DNA of 64,000 nucleotides from Gemmatimonadota bacterium (lineage in GTDB: Bacteria > Gemmatimonadota > Gemmatimonadetes > Gemmatimonadales > GWC2-71-9): assembly GCA_016720805.1 (NCBI GenBank), contig JADKJZ010000016.1:1-64000 (forward strand), in the 5' to 3' direction. Under the pieces are notes generated by a model. The model searched no databases. It was given only the letters and a program-made list of their open reading frames with translations, and had not been told where the DNA came from. Made by a program: the position numbers and the translations under genes. Shown piece by piece: positions 57,105 to 64,000 of the stretch (within the stretch, counting starts at the first letter, position 1; each line of letters opens with the position of its first letter).

Positions 57105-58501
57105 CACTGCTCCCGTTCGGTGCGGCTGTCGAATCGCGTGAACTGCTTGTGGAAGAAGAGATCGATCGAGCCGGTCGGACCGTTCCGGTGCTTCGCCATG
57201 ATCACCTCGGCCTTCCCGTCGAGCGAATCGCCCGCCTGCTCCGCCTTCTCGCGCAGGTCGCGGTACATCTCGGGCCGGTGGATGAAGAGGACGATGTCGG
57301 CGTCCTGCTCGATCGCGCCGGAGTCGCGCAGGTCCGAGAGCAACGGCATCCGGTCGCCGCCGCGTTGCTCCGAGGCGCGCGACAGCTGTGACAGCGCGAT
57401 CACCGGCACTTCGAGTTCGCGCGCCAGCTGCTTGAGCGAGCGCGAGATGTCGGAGATTTCCTGGACGCGATTGTCGGCGTACTCGGGGCTGCGCATGAGC
57501 TGGAGGTAGTCGACGATGACCAGCTTGAGGTCGTTGTCGGCCTTGAGCCGTCGCGCCTTGGAGCGCATCTCCAGGAGCGTCAGCGCCGGGGTGTCATCGA
57601 TCCAGATCGGGCAGTTCTGCAGGATGCCGGCGGCGCGGGCCAGGCGCGTGAAGTCGGTGTCGCGCAGCATGCCGCGGCGAACGGCCTGCGAGTCGACCCG
57701 TGCCTCGGCGCAGAGCATACGCTGCACCAGCGAGTCCTTCGACATTTCGAGCGAGAAGACGGCGACGCCGTGCCCCTCGATCGCCGCATGGGTCGCGAGG
57801 TTCAGACAGAACGCGGTCTTCCCCATCGAGGGACGCGCCGCCACGATGATGAGTTCGGAGTTCTGGAAGCCGGTGGTCATCTCGTCAAGATCGGCGAAGC
57901 CACTGGGGACCCCGGTAATCGAACTACCGCTTCGCTGGAGCTGTTCAATGCGCTCCATCGATGGCCAGAGCATCTCCTTGATCCGGGTGAAGCCGTCGTC
58001 ACGACGCTGCTGCCCGATCACGAAGATCTTCCCTTCCGCCTTGTCCAGCAGCTCCGCGGCGGTGGTCTTCCCCTCGTACGCTTCCGAGACGATCTGCGTC
58101 GCGGCCTCGATCAGGCGGCGCTGGATCGCCTTTTCGCGGAGGATCCGGGCGTGGAACTCGAGGTTGGCCGCCGTGGGCACGGCGTTGACCAGCTCATCGA
58201 GATAGGCGACGCCCCCAGCCTGTTCCAGGTCACCCCGGCGCTGCAGCTCGTCGCGCACGGTGACATAGTCGATCACCATCCGCTGCTCAACCAGCGAGCG
58301 CAGCGCCCGGAAGAGGCGGCGGTGACCTTCCTTGTGGAACTGGAGGTCGTCGAGCAGCTCAGCACCGCGCAGCGACGCCTCGCTGTCGATCAGCATGGCG
58401 CCGAGCACGGCCTGTTCGGCCTCCTGACTCCAGGGGACGGTGCGTCCCTGGAACGGATCAGGCGTCGAGTTCGAGGAGCTGTCGGGCGATTCGGACATCA
58501 T
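57104..58501 (-). CDS. dnaB: Replicative DNA helicase
   Basis: Hexameric 5'-3' helicase at the replication fork. 465 aa: N-terminal domain beginning PWSQEAEQAVLGAML, linker, and the RecA-type motor with AARPSMGKTAF, SLEMSKDSL, VIVDYLQLM and SGAIEQDADIV. No intein is present. Two adjacent ATGs (58501 and 58498) overlap the udg gene by about 40 bases. Confidence 0.96.
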   Translation of the reverse strand: MMSESPDSSSNSTPDPFQGRTVPWSQEAEQAVLGAMLIDSEASLRGAELLDDLQFHKEGHRRLFRALRSLVEQRMVIDYVTVRDELQRRGDLEQAGGVAYLDELVNAVPTAANLEFHARILREKAIQRRLIEAATQIVSEAYEGKTTAAELLDKAEGKIFVIGQQRRDDGFTRIKEMLWPSMERIEQLQRSGSSITGVPSGFADLDEMTTGFQNSELIIVAARPSMGKTAFCLNLATHAAIEGHGVAVFSLEMSKDSLVQRMLCAEARVDSQAVRRGMLRDTDFTRLARAAGILQNCPIWIDDTPALTLLEMRSKARRLKADNDLKLVIVDYLQLMRSPEYADNRVQEISDISRSLKQLARELEVPVIALSQLSRASEQRGGDRMPLLSDLRDSGAIEQDADIVLFIHRPEMYRDLREKAEQAGDSLDGKAEVIMAKHRNGPTGSIDLFFHKQFTRFDSRTEREQ

Positions 58502-59387
58502 CCCAGGCGGGTCGCTTCCAGTTGGGGTTACGCAGCAGCGCAGCCGGGTGATAGGTGACGATGAGCGGTATGCCGTCCCAGGCGTGGACCCGGAGACGGA
58601 GATCACCCAGCGGCTTCTTGACCCCAAGCAACGCCTCGGCGGCCGTGCTGCCGAGCGCGAGGAGGACCTTGGGACGCACCAGCGCAATCTGGCGGTGCAG
58701 ATAGGCGCTGCATGCCTCGCGCTCGTCGGGGAGCGGCGCCCGGTTCCGCGGGGGGCGGCACTTCACGACATTGGCAATGTAGACCTGTTCCCGAGGAACC
58801 TCGATGTTGGCAAGAATTTTGTCGAGGAGCTCGCCTGCCTTTCCCACAAAGGGTCGCCCCGACAGGTCCTCGTTCTCCCCCGGTCCCTCGCCGACACACA
58901 TCAGGCGCGCCGCCGGATTTCCCTCTCCGGGCACGGTGTTGGTCCGTCCCTGACAGAGTGGGCAGGCACGGCACTCGGCGATGACACCGGCCACCTGCTC
59001 GAGCGACGTCCAGATGGCACCCTTCGCCACGCTGGCCGGTGGAGGTACCACCGCCATTCCCGGACCCGGGATCTCGGGCGCCGCCTTCCGCCAGACCGCC
59101 TCGGGGTCGCCAAAGGGTTTGACCACGCCCCCAAAGATCGGTGCCGACTTCGGCTCGACGATGGCATTCGTACGGGGCGAGGGTGGTGGGGAGGCTTTCG
59201 GTTTGGCCTTCAGCGGAGTCTCGGGGGCGGCCTGGGTGATGGTCGGAGCGACGGGGGCGGTGCGAGGAGTGGCCTTCGGTGCCTTGGCGCTCATCGCCGC
59301 CACCAGATCGGTCGCGCTGTCCACGATCACCTCGTCGCCGCCGAGGTCGCGCTGCAGCTCGAGCCAGCGCCGAACCGGGTCAGCCAC
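58458..59387 (-). CDS. Uracil-DNA glycosylase, [4Fe-4S] family (family 4 type)
   Basis: Removes uracil from DNA in base excision repair. 309 aa. The catalytic core has the [4Fe-4S] Cys (CRACPLC and later CRPP and EACSAYL), motif A GEGPGENEDLSGRPFVG, and motif B YHPAALLRNP. A low-complexity Ala/Pro/Thr-rich stretch (about residues 30-130) precedes the core, longer than usual. GTG start at 59387 overlaps the coaBC stop. Confidence 0.9.
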   Translation of the reverse strand: MADPVRRWLELQRDLGGDEVIVDSATDLVAAMSAKAPKATPRTAPVAPTITQAAPETPLKAKPKASPPPSPRTNAIVEPKSAPIFGGVVKPFGDPEAVWRKAAPEIPGPGMAVVPPPASVAKGAIWTSLEQVAGVIAECRACPLCQGRTNTVPGEGNPAARLMCVGEGPGENEDLSGRPFVGKAGELLDKILANIEVPREQVYIANVVKCRPPRNRAPLPDEREACSAYLHRQIALVRPKVLLALGSTAAEALLGVKKPLGDLRLRVHAWDGIPLIVTYHPAALLRNPNWKRPAWDDVRIARQLLELDA

Positions 59388-60573
59388 GGTACTGCTCGAT
59401 CGCATCGAGGATCGCCTCGGCCACGTCCGCCTTGCTGCGCAACGAGATCCGCTGGTCGCCACCCTGGCAGTCGAGGATGGTGACCGCATTGGTGTCGACG
59501 TCGAACCCCGCGCCTGCTTCGAGTGCGTCGTTGATCACGATCAGGTCGAGCTGCTTGCGGGTCAGCTTGGCACGTCCGCGTTCAAGCGCCGCACCAGTCT
59601 CCAGCGCAAAGCCGACCACTGTCAGCCCGGCGTGCCGCAATGGCATCGTCGCCACCAGGATGTCCTCGGTCGACTCGAATGCCAACGTGAAGCCACCCTC
59701 GGAGCGCGGCAACTTGGTGTCCCGAGTATGCACGGGGCGGTAGTCTGCCGGTGCCGCCGCCATCACCAGGACGTCGCTGCTTGCCATCTGGCTCGCGACG
59801 GCGTCCTTCAGCTCGTGCGTGGTCTCGACTCGACGGATGGTGACGCCCACCGGAATCGGTTCGGCCGACGGCCCGGTGATCAGCGTCACGTCGGCGCCGC
59901 GCCGCCACGCGGCCTCGGCAATCCGATAGCCCATCTTCCCGCTCGAGCGATTGGTGATCACACGGACCGGATCGATCCCTTCGCGCGTCGGGCCGGCAGT
60001 CACCACCACCTTGAGGCCGAGTAGCGGACCGGGGCCGGCCAGCACGCGCTCGGCATGCGCCACGATCTCCCCCGGCTCGGCCATCCGCCCCGGCCTGTCG
60101 GAGGGTCCTTCCGCGAGCGCGCCCACCACCGGCCCGACCTGATGCCAGCCGCGCTCGCGCAGCAGCGCGAGGTTTGCGGTGGTGGCCTCGTCGGCGAACA
60201 TCTCGTCGTTCATCGCCGGGGCGACGAGCACCGGCGCCTTCGCGGCGAGGAGGGTGGCGGTCAGGAGATCGTCGGCCATGCCGAGCGCAGCGCGCGCCAG
60301 CAGGTGCGCCGTGGCCGGGGCAACGAGAATCAGGTCGGCCGATTCGCCGAGGGTGACATGGTCGAGCGCCCCGTCGCGCTCCCAGAGGGAGGTGCGCACG
60401 GGGCGTCGAGTCACGGCTTCGAATGTCGGGACGCCGATGAATTCGGTGGCGCCCCGGGTGAGAATCACATCCACCAGCGCGCCCCGCGTGGTCAGGTCAC
60501 GCGCCAGCAGGACGGACTTGTAGGCCGCGATTCCCCCGGTGACCCCGAGGACGACTCGACGGCCCCGCCACAT
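59380..60573 (-). CDS. coaBC: Bifunctional phosphopantothenoylcysteine decarboxylase/phosphopantothenate-cysteine ligase
   Basis: Two consecutive steps of coenzyme A synthesis in one protein (397 aa). The FMN-binding CoaC half starts GVTGGIAAYKSV, has the His in DHVTLGE and PAMNDEM; the CTP-dependent CoaB half has TAGPTREGIDPVRVITNRSS and APADYRP. Cysteine-lid and Lys residues appear intact. ATG at 60573, one base before the rpoZ stop. Confidence 0.95.
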   Translation of the reverse strand: MWRGRRVVLGVTGGIAAYKSVLLARDLTTRGALVDVILTRGATEFIGVPTFEAVTRRPVRTSLWERDGALDHVTLGESADLILVAPATAHLLARAALGMADDLLTATLLAAKAPVLVAPAMNDEMFADEATTANLALLRERGWHQVGPVVGALAEGPSDRPGRMAEPGEIVAHAERVLAGPGPLLGLKVVVTAGPTREGIDPVRVITNRSSGKMGYRIAEAAWRRGADVTLITGPSAEPIPVGVTIRRVETTHELKDAVASQMASSDVLVMAAAPADYRPVHTRDTKLPRSEGGFTLAFESTEDILVATMPLRHAGLTVVGFALETGAALERGRAKLTRKQLDLIVINDALEAGAGFDVDTNAVTILDCQGGDQRISLRSKADVAEAILDAIEQYRG

Positions 60574-60574
60574 C

Positions 60575-60802
60575 TCAGGCCTCGGTGCGGCGCCGACGGA
60601 GCTCGCGGAACGTGAGGTCGCCGGTGGTGAGCTTCTGCAGCGAGAGCGTGGTCAACTTCTTGGCGCCCTCCGTGTGCTCCCAGCTCGCCACGACATCACG
60701 CGGGAACTCGTTCAGGTAGCGCGCGAACTTCGCGGCGACCAGAATGCCCCGGTACTTCGAGCCGGTGTAGCGAGCGACTTCCTGCGGCGTAAACACTTCC
60801 AT
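60575..60802 (-). CDS. rpoZ: DNA-directed RNA polymerase omega subunit
   Basis: 75-aa omega-type subunit: after MEVFTPQEVARYTGSKYRG comes the conserved VAAKFARYLNEF and LTTLSLQKLTTGDL. Omega proteins are short and diverged; the gmk-rpoZ-coaBC position strongly supports the call. The ATG at 60802 is preferred over the longer frame, which runs into gmk. Confidence 0.85.
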   Translation of the reverse strand: MEVFTPQEVARYTGSKYRGILVAAKFARYLNEFPRDVVASWEHTEGAKKLTTLSLQKLTTGDLTFRELRRRRTEA

Positions 60803-60815
60803 GGTGCTCCTCCAG

Positions 60816-61463
60816 TCAACGATGAGCGGTCGAGCGCGCGAGCTCTGCCGCGACCTCGGCACGGAGCCGATCAAGCAGGACGGCGACGTCCCGCTGCCGG
60901 CTGGTGCGCCGAGCTTCTGCATCGAGGATCGCGTGCACAATGCGCACGGCCTCGTCCAACGCGTCGTTTACCACGACGTAGTCGTACTCCACGGCGGCGG
61001 CCAACTCATCCAGCGCCTTCTGCAGGCGCCCCGCCACCACCTGCTCCGCCTCCGTCCCGCGACCCCGCAACCGTTCGGCGAGCACCGCACCGCTCGGCGG
61101 CACGACGAACACCAGCACTGCATCGGGAAAGCGTTCCCGGACCAACCGGGCACCCACCACCTCGATGTCGAGGAGGACATGGCGACCCGTGTGGGTCACC
61201 CGCCGGACCTCGTCGAACAGCGTCCCGTAGCGATGGCCGTTGTACTCGGCATGCTCGAGGAAATCGCCGGCCTGCACGCGCCGCTCGAACTCCTCACGCG
61301 ACAGGAAGTAGTAGGCCTCGCCATCCACTTCACCGGGCCGCGGTGTGCGCGTCGTGGCCGACACCGAGTAACCGCTGTCTGTCCGCTCACCGAGCAGTCG
61401 CTTGGCGATCGACGACTTCCCGCCACCCGAGGGCGACGAAAGCACCACCACCAACGGCGTCAC
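60816..61463 (-). CDS. gmk: Guanylate kinase
   Basis: Phosphorylates GMP to GDP. 215 aa, P-loop SSPSGGGKSSIA, GMP-binding SVSATTRTPRPGE, YYFLSREEF and GHRYGTL. GTG start at 61463 overlaps the yicC stop (GTGA). Order yicC-gmk-rpoZ-coaBC is conserved in many bacteria. Confidence 0.95.
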   Translation of the reverse strand: MTPLVVVLSSPSGGGKSSIAKRLLGERTDSGYSVSATTRTPRPGEVDGEAYYFLSREEFERRVQAGDFLEHAEYNGHRYGTLFDEVRRVTHTGRHVLLDIEVVGARLVRERFPDAVLVFVVPPSGAVLAERLRGRGTEAEQVVAGRLQKALDELAAAVEYDYVVVNDALDEAVRIVHAILDAEARRTSRQRDVAVLLDRLRAEVAAELARSTAHR

Positions 61464-62332
61464 TCGAGGTTCTCCAACTGCTCGCGAATCTTCTCGAGCT
61501 CGCCCTTCATCCCCACGACCTCGTGGGCGATGACGGCGTCGTTGGCCTTCGAGCCGATCGTGTTGACCTCGCGCCCGAGTTCCTGGGCGATGAAGCCGAG
61601 CCGCTTTCCGACTGCCAGTCCCTCGGCCAGCGCCGCGTCGGTCGCATCGAGGTGGGCGCGGAGGCGCACCAGTTCCTCGGTGATGTCGAGCCGGTCGGCG
61701 AGCACCGCGATCTCCTGCGCCACTCGCTGCGCGTCCATCGCGATCCCGTCGAGCAACTGCGTCACGCTCGCGCGGAGTCGGTCCCGTTCGCGTGCCACAC
61801 GGGCTGGCGCCTGTTCGGCCACTCGGTCCGCCGCCGCGCGGATCGCCGCGACCCGCTGCGCGATCTCCGCCGTCAGGACCGCCCCCTCGCGGGCCCTCGA
61901 GGCGCGGCACTCGGCCGAGGCCGCGGCCACGACTGGAGCCAGTTCGCTCCATGGGAGGGCCTCGCCCTCACCTTCGCGCCGGATCCCCAGCACATCGGCT
62001 TGCCTGGCCACCAACTCGACCGTCACCTCACCACCCAGGCCGAAGCGATCGCGGAGCGCCGTCAGCGAGGCCACCACCGCCTCAGCCCGGGTCCAATCGA
62101 TCCCCGCCGTCAGGGCGCCATCCTCGACCCAGCGGACCGACACTGTGAGGTGCCCCCGCTCGAACGTGGTGCGCAGCGCCTCCCGCAACTCTCCCTCGAC
62201 CGCCGCCAATTCGGACGGCAAACGGGCCGCCAGGTTGAAATAGCGGTGGTTGACGGTGCGAATCTCGACCCGGAGTCGCCGGCCCCCCAGATCGCCTTCC
62301 GCTGCCCCGAAACCGGTCATGCTCAAGGCCAC
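61460..62332 (-). CDS. yicC: YicC/YloC family endoribonuclease-like protein
   Basis: 290 aa, beginning near MTGFGAAEGDLGGRRLRVEIR with the family segment NHRYFNLAARLPSEL and the C-terminal ELGREVNTIGSKANDAVI then VVGMKGELEKIREQ. The family has been linked to RNA decay (an RNase activity in E. coli YicC is reported). GTG at 62332 is used as start; no ATG gives the full N-terminus. First gene of the housekeeping run. Confidence 0.92.
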   Translation of the reverse strand: MALSMTGFGAAEGDLGGRRLRVEIRTVNHRYFNLAARLPSELAAVEGELREALRTTFERGHLTVSVRWVEDGALTAGIDWTRAEAVVASLTALRDRFGLGGEVTVELVARQADVLGIRREGEGEALPWSELAPVVAAASAECRASRAREGAVLTAEIAQRVAAIRAAADRVAEQAPARVARERDRLRASVTQLLDGIAMDAQRVAQEIAVLADRLDITEELVRLRAHLDATDAALAEGLAVGKRLGFIAQELGREVNTIGSKANDAVIAHEVVGMKGELEKIREQLENLE

Positions 62333-62417
62333 GCCGTGGTCTCCGGACCGAGGGTAGCTGGGAAAGATAGCTGATTCGAGGCATCCGGGGGAATCCTGCC
62401 CCTTCGGCGATCCCGGA

Positions 62418-64000
62418 TCAGTTCAGGAAGTCCCAGCGGATCCCGAAGGAGGAGGCCAGCGAGGGGATCGGATACCCCGGGACGGTGCCAGCCCGGACCG
62501 CCCTGAAATTCACCCGGTCGTAGTAGGCGATGAACGGCCCGATCTTGAACTGCAGCCAGCCGCGGACGAAGGTCCGGCCAGGGAGGGCGATCGGCTCGCC
62601 CTGCGCCGTCCGACCGATGACGCCGGGGCTCCAGCTCTCGACCATCCCCTGCAGCTTCATCTCGAAGATCCCGCTAGGGAAGTTGCGGAGAAAGCGCGAG
62701 CGGATCGTCGCCGTGGTCAGGCCATGATGGGGCGGCGTGCCATCGGGCTGGTCACCCCGAATCGGATGTTCATACACGCTCTCGAAGGTCAGCCAGCCGT
62801 TGGCCGCAAAGCGGGCCCGCGCCGTCACCCAGTCCGTGGACTCGAGGGGCTTGAGCGAGGCGATCGTGGGGAAATTGCGATACGCCAGCGGTCGCCACCC
62901 ATCCAGCCGCGCACCACCCACTTCGACGCTGAGCCGCCGGGTGTCGATCGAGGCGGTCGCCTCGACGTCGGTGAAGCGTTGCGCCAACTCCGATGCATCG
63001 GCGGGGGCCTGCACCCGATGCCCGTCGCGGATCACGCCGCTGAGCGTCACGCCCAACGGCGCGCGGAACCCGATGCGCGCGGTGCCCCAACTACTGCTGC
63101 GGTCGCCGTCGTGTTGCTGACTGACCAGCTCGACCGCGCCACTCAGGCGCCGCGATGGCGCCCAGCCGAGCGCGAGCCGCGCGTCGAGCGGCGTCCACTC
63201 GGTCTGGTGCCAGACCGTGAGCTGACTCGACCACGTTGGCTGCCGACGCGCGAGCACGGCACCGACGCGACCGACGTCGTGCCGGATTCCTTCGCCACTC
63301 CACGCCGTGCGGCCGAGGACCACGTCGGCGCGGGAGCCGAGGCCGTCGGTGGAACGCTGATACGAGAGTCGAAGTTGGGCGTCACTCCGCGTGCCGGTGA
63401 GCCCGGGACTCAAGATCGTGCCCGCCGGTGCATCGCCGGCGAAGAGGGTGTCGCGCACGGCGTCCTGCACCTGCAACTGGAATTGCATCCCGATGCGCGG
63501 CGACGGGATGTACCCCAGTTGGATCCAGGCGTTCGTGCTGTTGGCACCACCACTGCCGCCGTTCGGGGGATTCACCGAGAGATATTCCGCGGCGAGTCCG
63601 AGTCCGATGCCGCTCGGATACCGACGTTCGAAAGAGCCGAGATAACGGGCCACCGATCGATCACCGGAGGTCAGTCCGATCCGCGTGCGCGGGGCCGCGC
63701 GGTCGTGACGCCGCGTGAAGAGGGCAACACGCAACTGCCCCGCCCCGCGCTCGATCTCGACCCGATCGAGCAGCGCGAGTGACCAGAGCGACGGATCGGC
63801 GGCGAGGGAATCCGGACCGACCGGGAGATACGGCACGCCATCAACCGAATACTCGACAGACGACGCCCCGCGCCCGAGGTAGTTCGGCATCTCGCCGCGA
63901 GCGAGCCATCCCTCGCGCCAGAGGTAGACGCCGGGAACGCGCGAAAGCAGCTCACTGACTGTTTGCGCAGTGGCCCAGTCGATCGAGTCGCGGGTGATGA
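62418..64000 (-). CDS. TonB-receptor-type plug and beta-barrel outer-membrane protein, 5' part outside window
   Basis: The reading frame is open to the right edge. The visible N-terminal part is a plug-like region: TVSELLSRVPGVYLWREGW, then VEYSVDGVPYLPVGPDS and LLDRVEIERGAGQ, as in TonB-dependent receptors. About 430 residues of strand-alternating barrel follow, ending SSFGIRWDFLN with a C-terminal aromatic-rich strand. The barrel is somewhat short for a full receptor. The ligand is unknown. No siderophore or vitamin gene is close. Confidence 0.75.
   Translation of the reverse strand, partial: ITRDSIDWATAQTVSELLSRVPGVYLWREGWLARGEMPNYLGRGASSVEYSVDGVPYLPVGPDSLAADPSLWSLALLDRVEIERGAGQLRVALFTRRHDRAAPRTRIGLTSGDRSVARYLGSFERRYPSGIGLGLAAEYLSVNPPNGGSGGANSTNAWIQLGYIPSPRIGMQFQLQVQDAVRDTLFAGDAPAGTILSPGLTGTRSDAQLRLSYQRSTDGLGSRADVVLGRTAWSGEGIRHDVGRVGAVLARRQPTWSSQLTVWHQTEWTPLDARLALGWAPSRRLSGAVELVSQQHDGDRSSSWGTARIGFRAPLGVTLSGVIRDGHRVQAPADASELAQRFTDVEATASIDTRRLSVEVGGARLDGWRPLAYRNFPTIASLKPLESTDWVTARARFAANGWLTFESVYEHPIRGDQPDGTPPHHGLTTATIRSRFLRNFPSGIFEMKLQGMVESWSPGVIGRTAQGEPIALPGRTFVRGWLQFKIGPFIAYYDRVNFRAVRAGTVPGYPIPSLASSFGIRWDFLN

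Overview
This is a GC-rich, gene-dense bacterial chromosome segment. The Gram-negative signs are a TonB-receptor-type plug and beta-barrel at the right edge, a predicted outer-membrane barrel, a lipoprotein and secreted M28 peptidases. The combination with UPF0182 next to nuo and a one-subunit succinate dehydrogenase anchor fits Gemmatimonadota best; that is inference and no 16S rRNA is present. All genes are on the minus strand except dcd (28787-29347) and a TIR-domain gene (32600-34039). Genes are packed with ATGA, GTGA or TGATG stop/start overlaps, and GTG starts are common.

Layout from left to right, with genes read right to left. 1-2372: hybrid histidine kinase, cut at the edge and frame-disrupted. 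2372-8216: fatty-acid/phospholipid cluster yceD-rpmF-plsX-fabH-fabD-fabG-acpP-fabF, with fabF frame-disrupted. 8260-10818: ndk and sucCD, separated by a heptamer-repeat hairpin. 10916-28620: complete complex I operon nuoA to nuoN, followed by a phosphohexomutase and a UPF0182 membrane protein and closed by a terminator. 28787-30536: dcd and pilT, convergent around a second heptamer-repeat hairpin. 30634-34039: a divergent pair consisting of a SLOG-domain multi-TM protein and a TIR-TM-repeat protein; this is the main candidate for an uncharacterised conflict or signalling system. 34052-43193: mdh-sdhC-sdhA-sdhB, then an outer-membrane barrel, an LVIVD-type lipoprotein and a glutamate-carboxypeptidase-II-like peptidase. 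43307-45644: a degenerate TrmL-like SPOUT protein and a second M28 peptidase (frame-disrupted). 45732-47781: HU-moaD-moaE-moaA. 47863-62332: a long housekeeping run, yicC-gmk-rpoZ-coaBC-udg-dnaB-radA-ispD-tsaC-ptp-aroE-comF-gap-pgk-tpiA-secG-carA. 62418-64000: the outer-membrane barrel, cut at the right edge.

Functionally the window is dominated by central energy metabolism (complex I, complex II, malate dehydrogenase, succinyl-CoA synthetase, lower glycolysis) and membrane-lipid synthesis. Seven single-base G:C indels in short G/C runs break three otherwise normal genes. This pattern points to sequencing or assembly error rather than gene decay. No rRNA, tRNA, CRISPR array, insertion sequence or prophage was seen, and no gene-free stretch exceeds about 170 bases.
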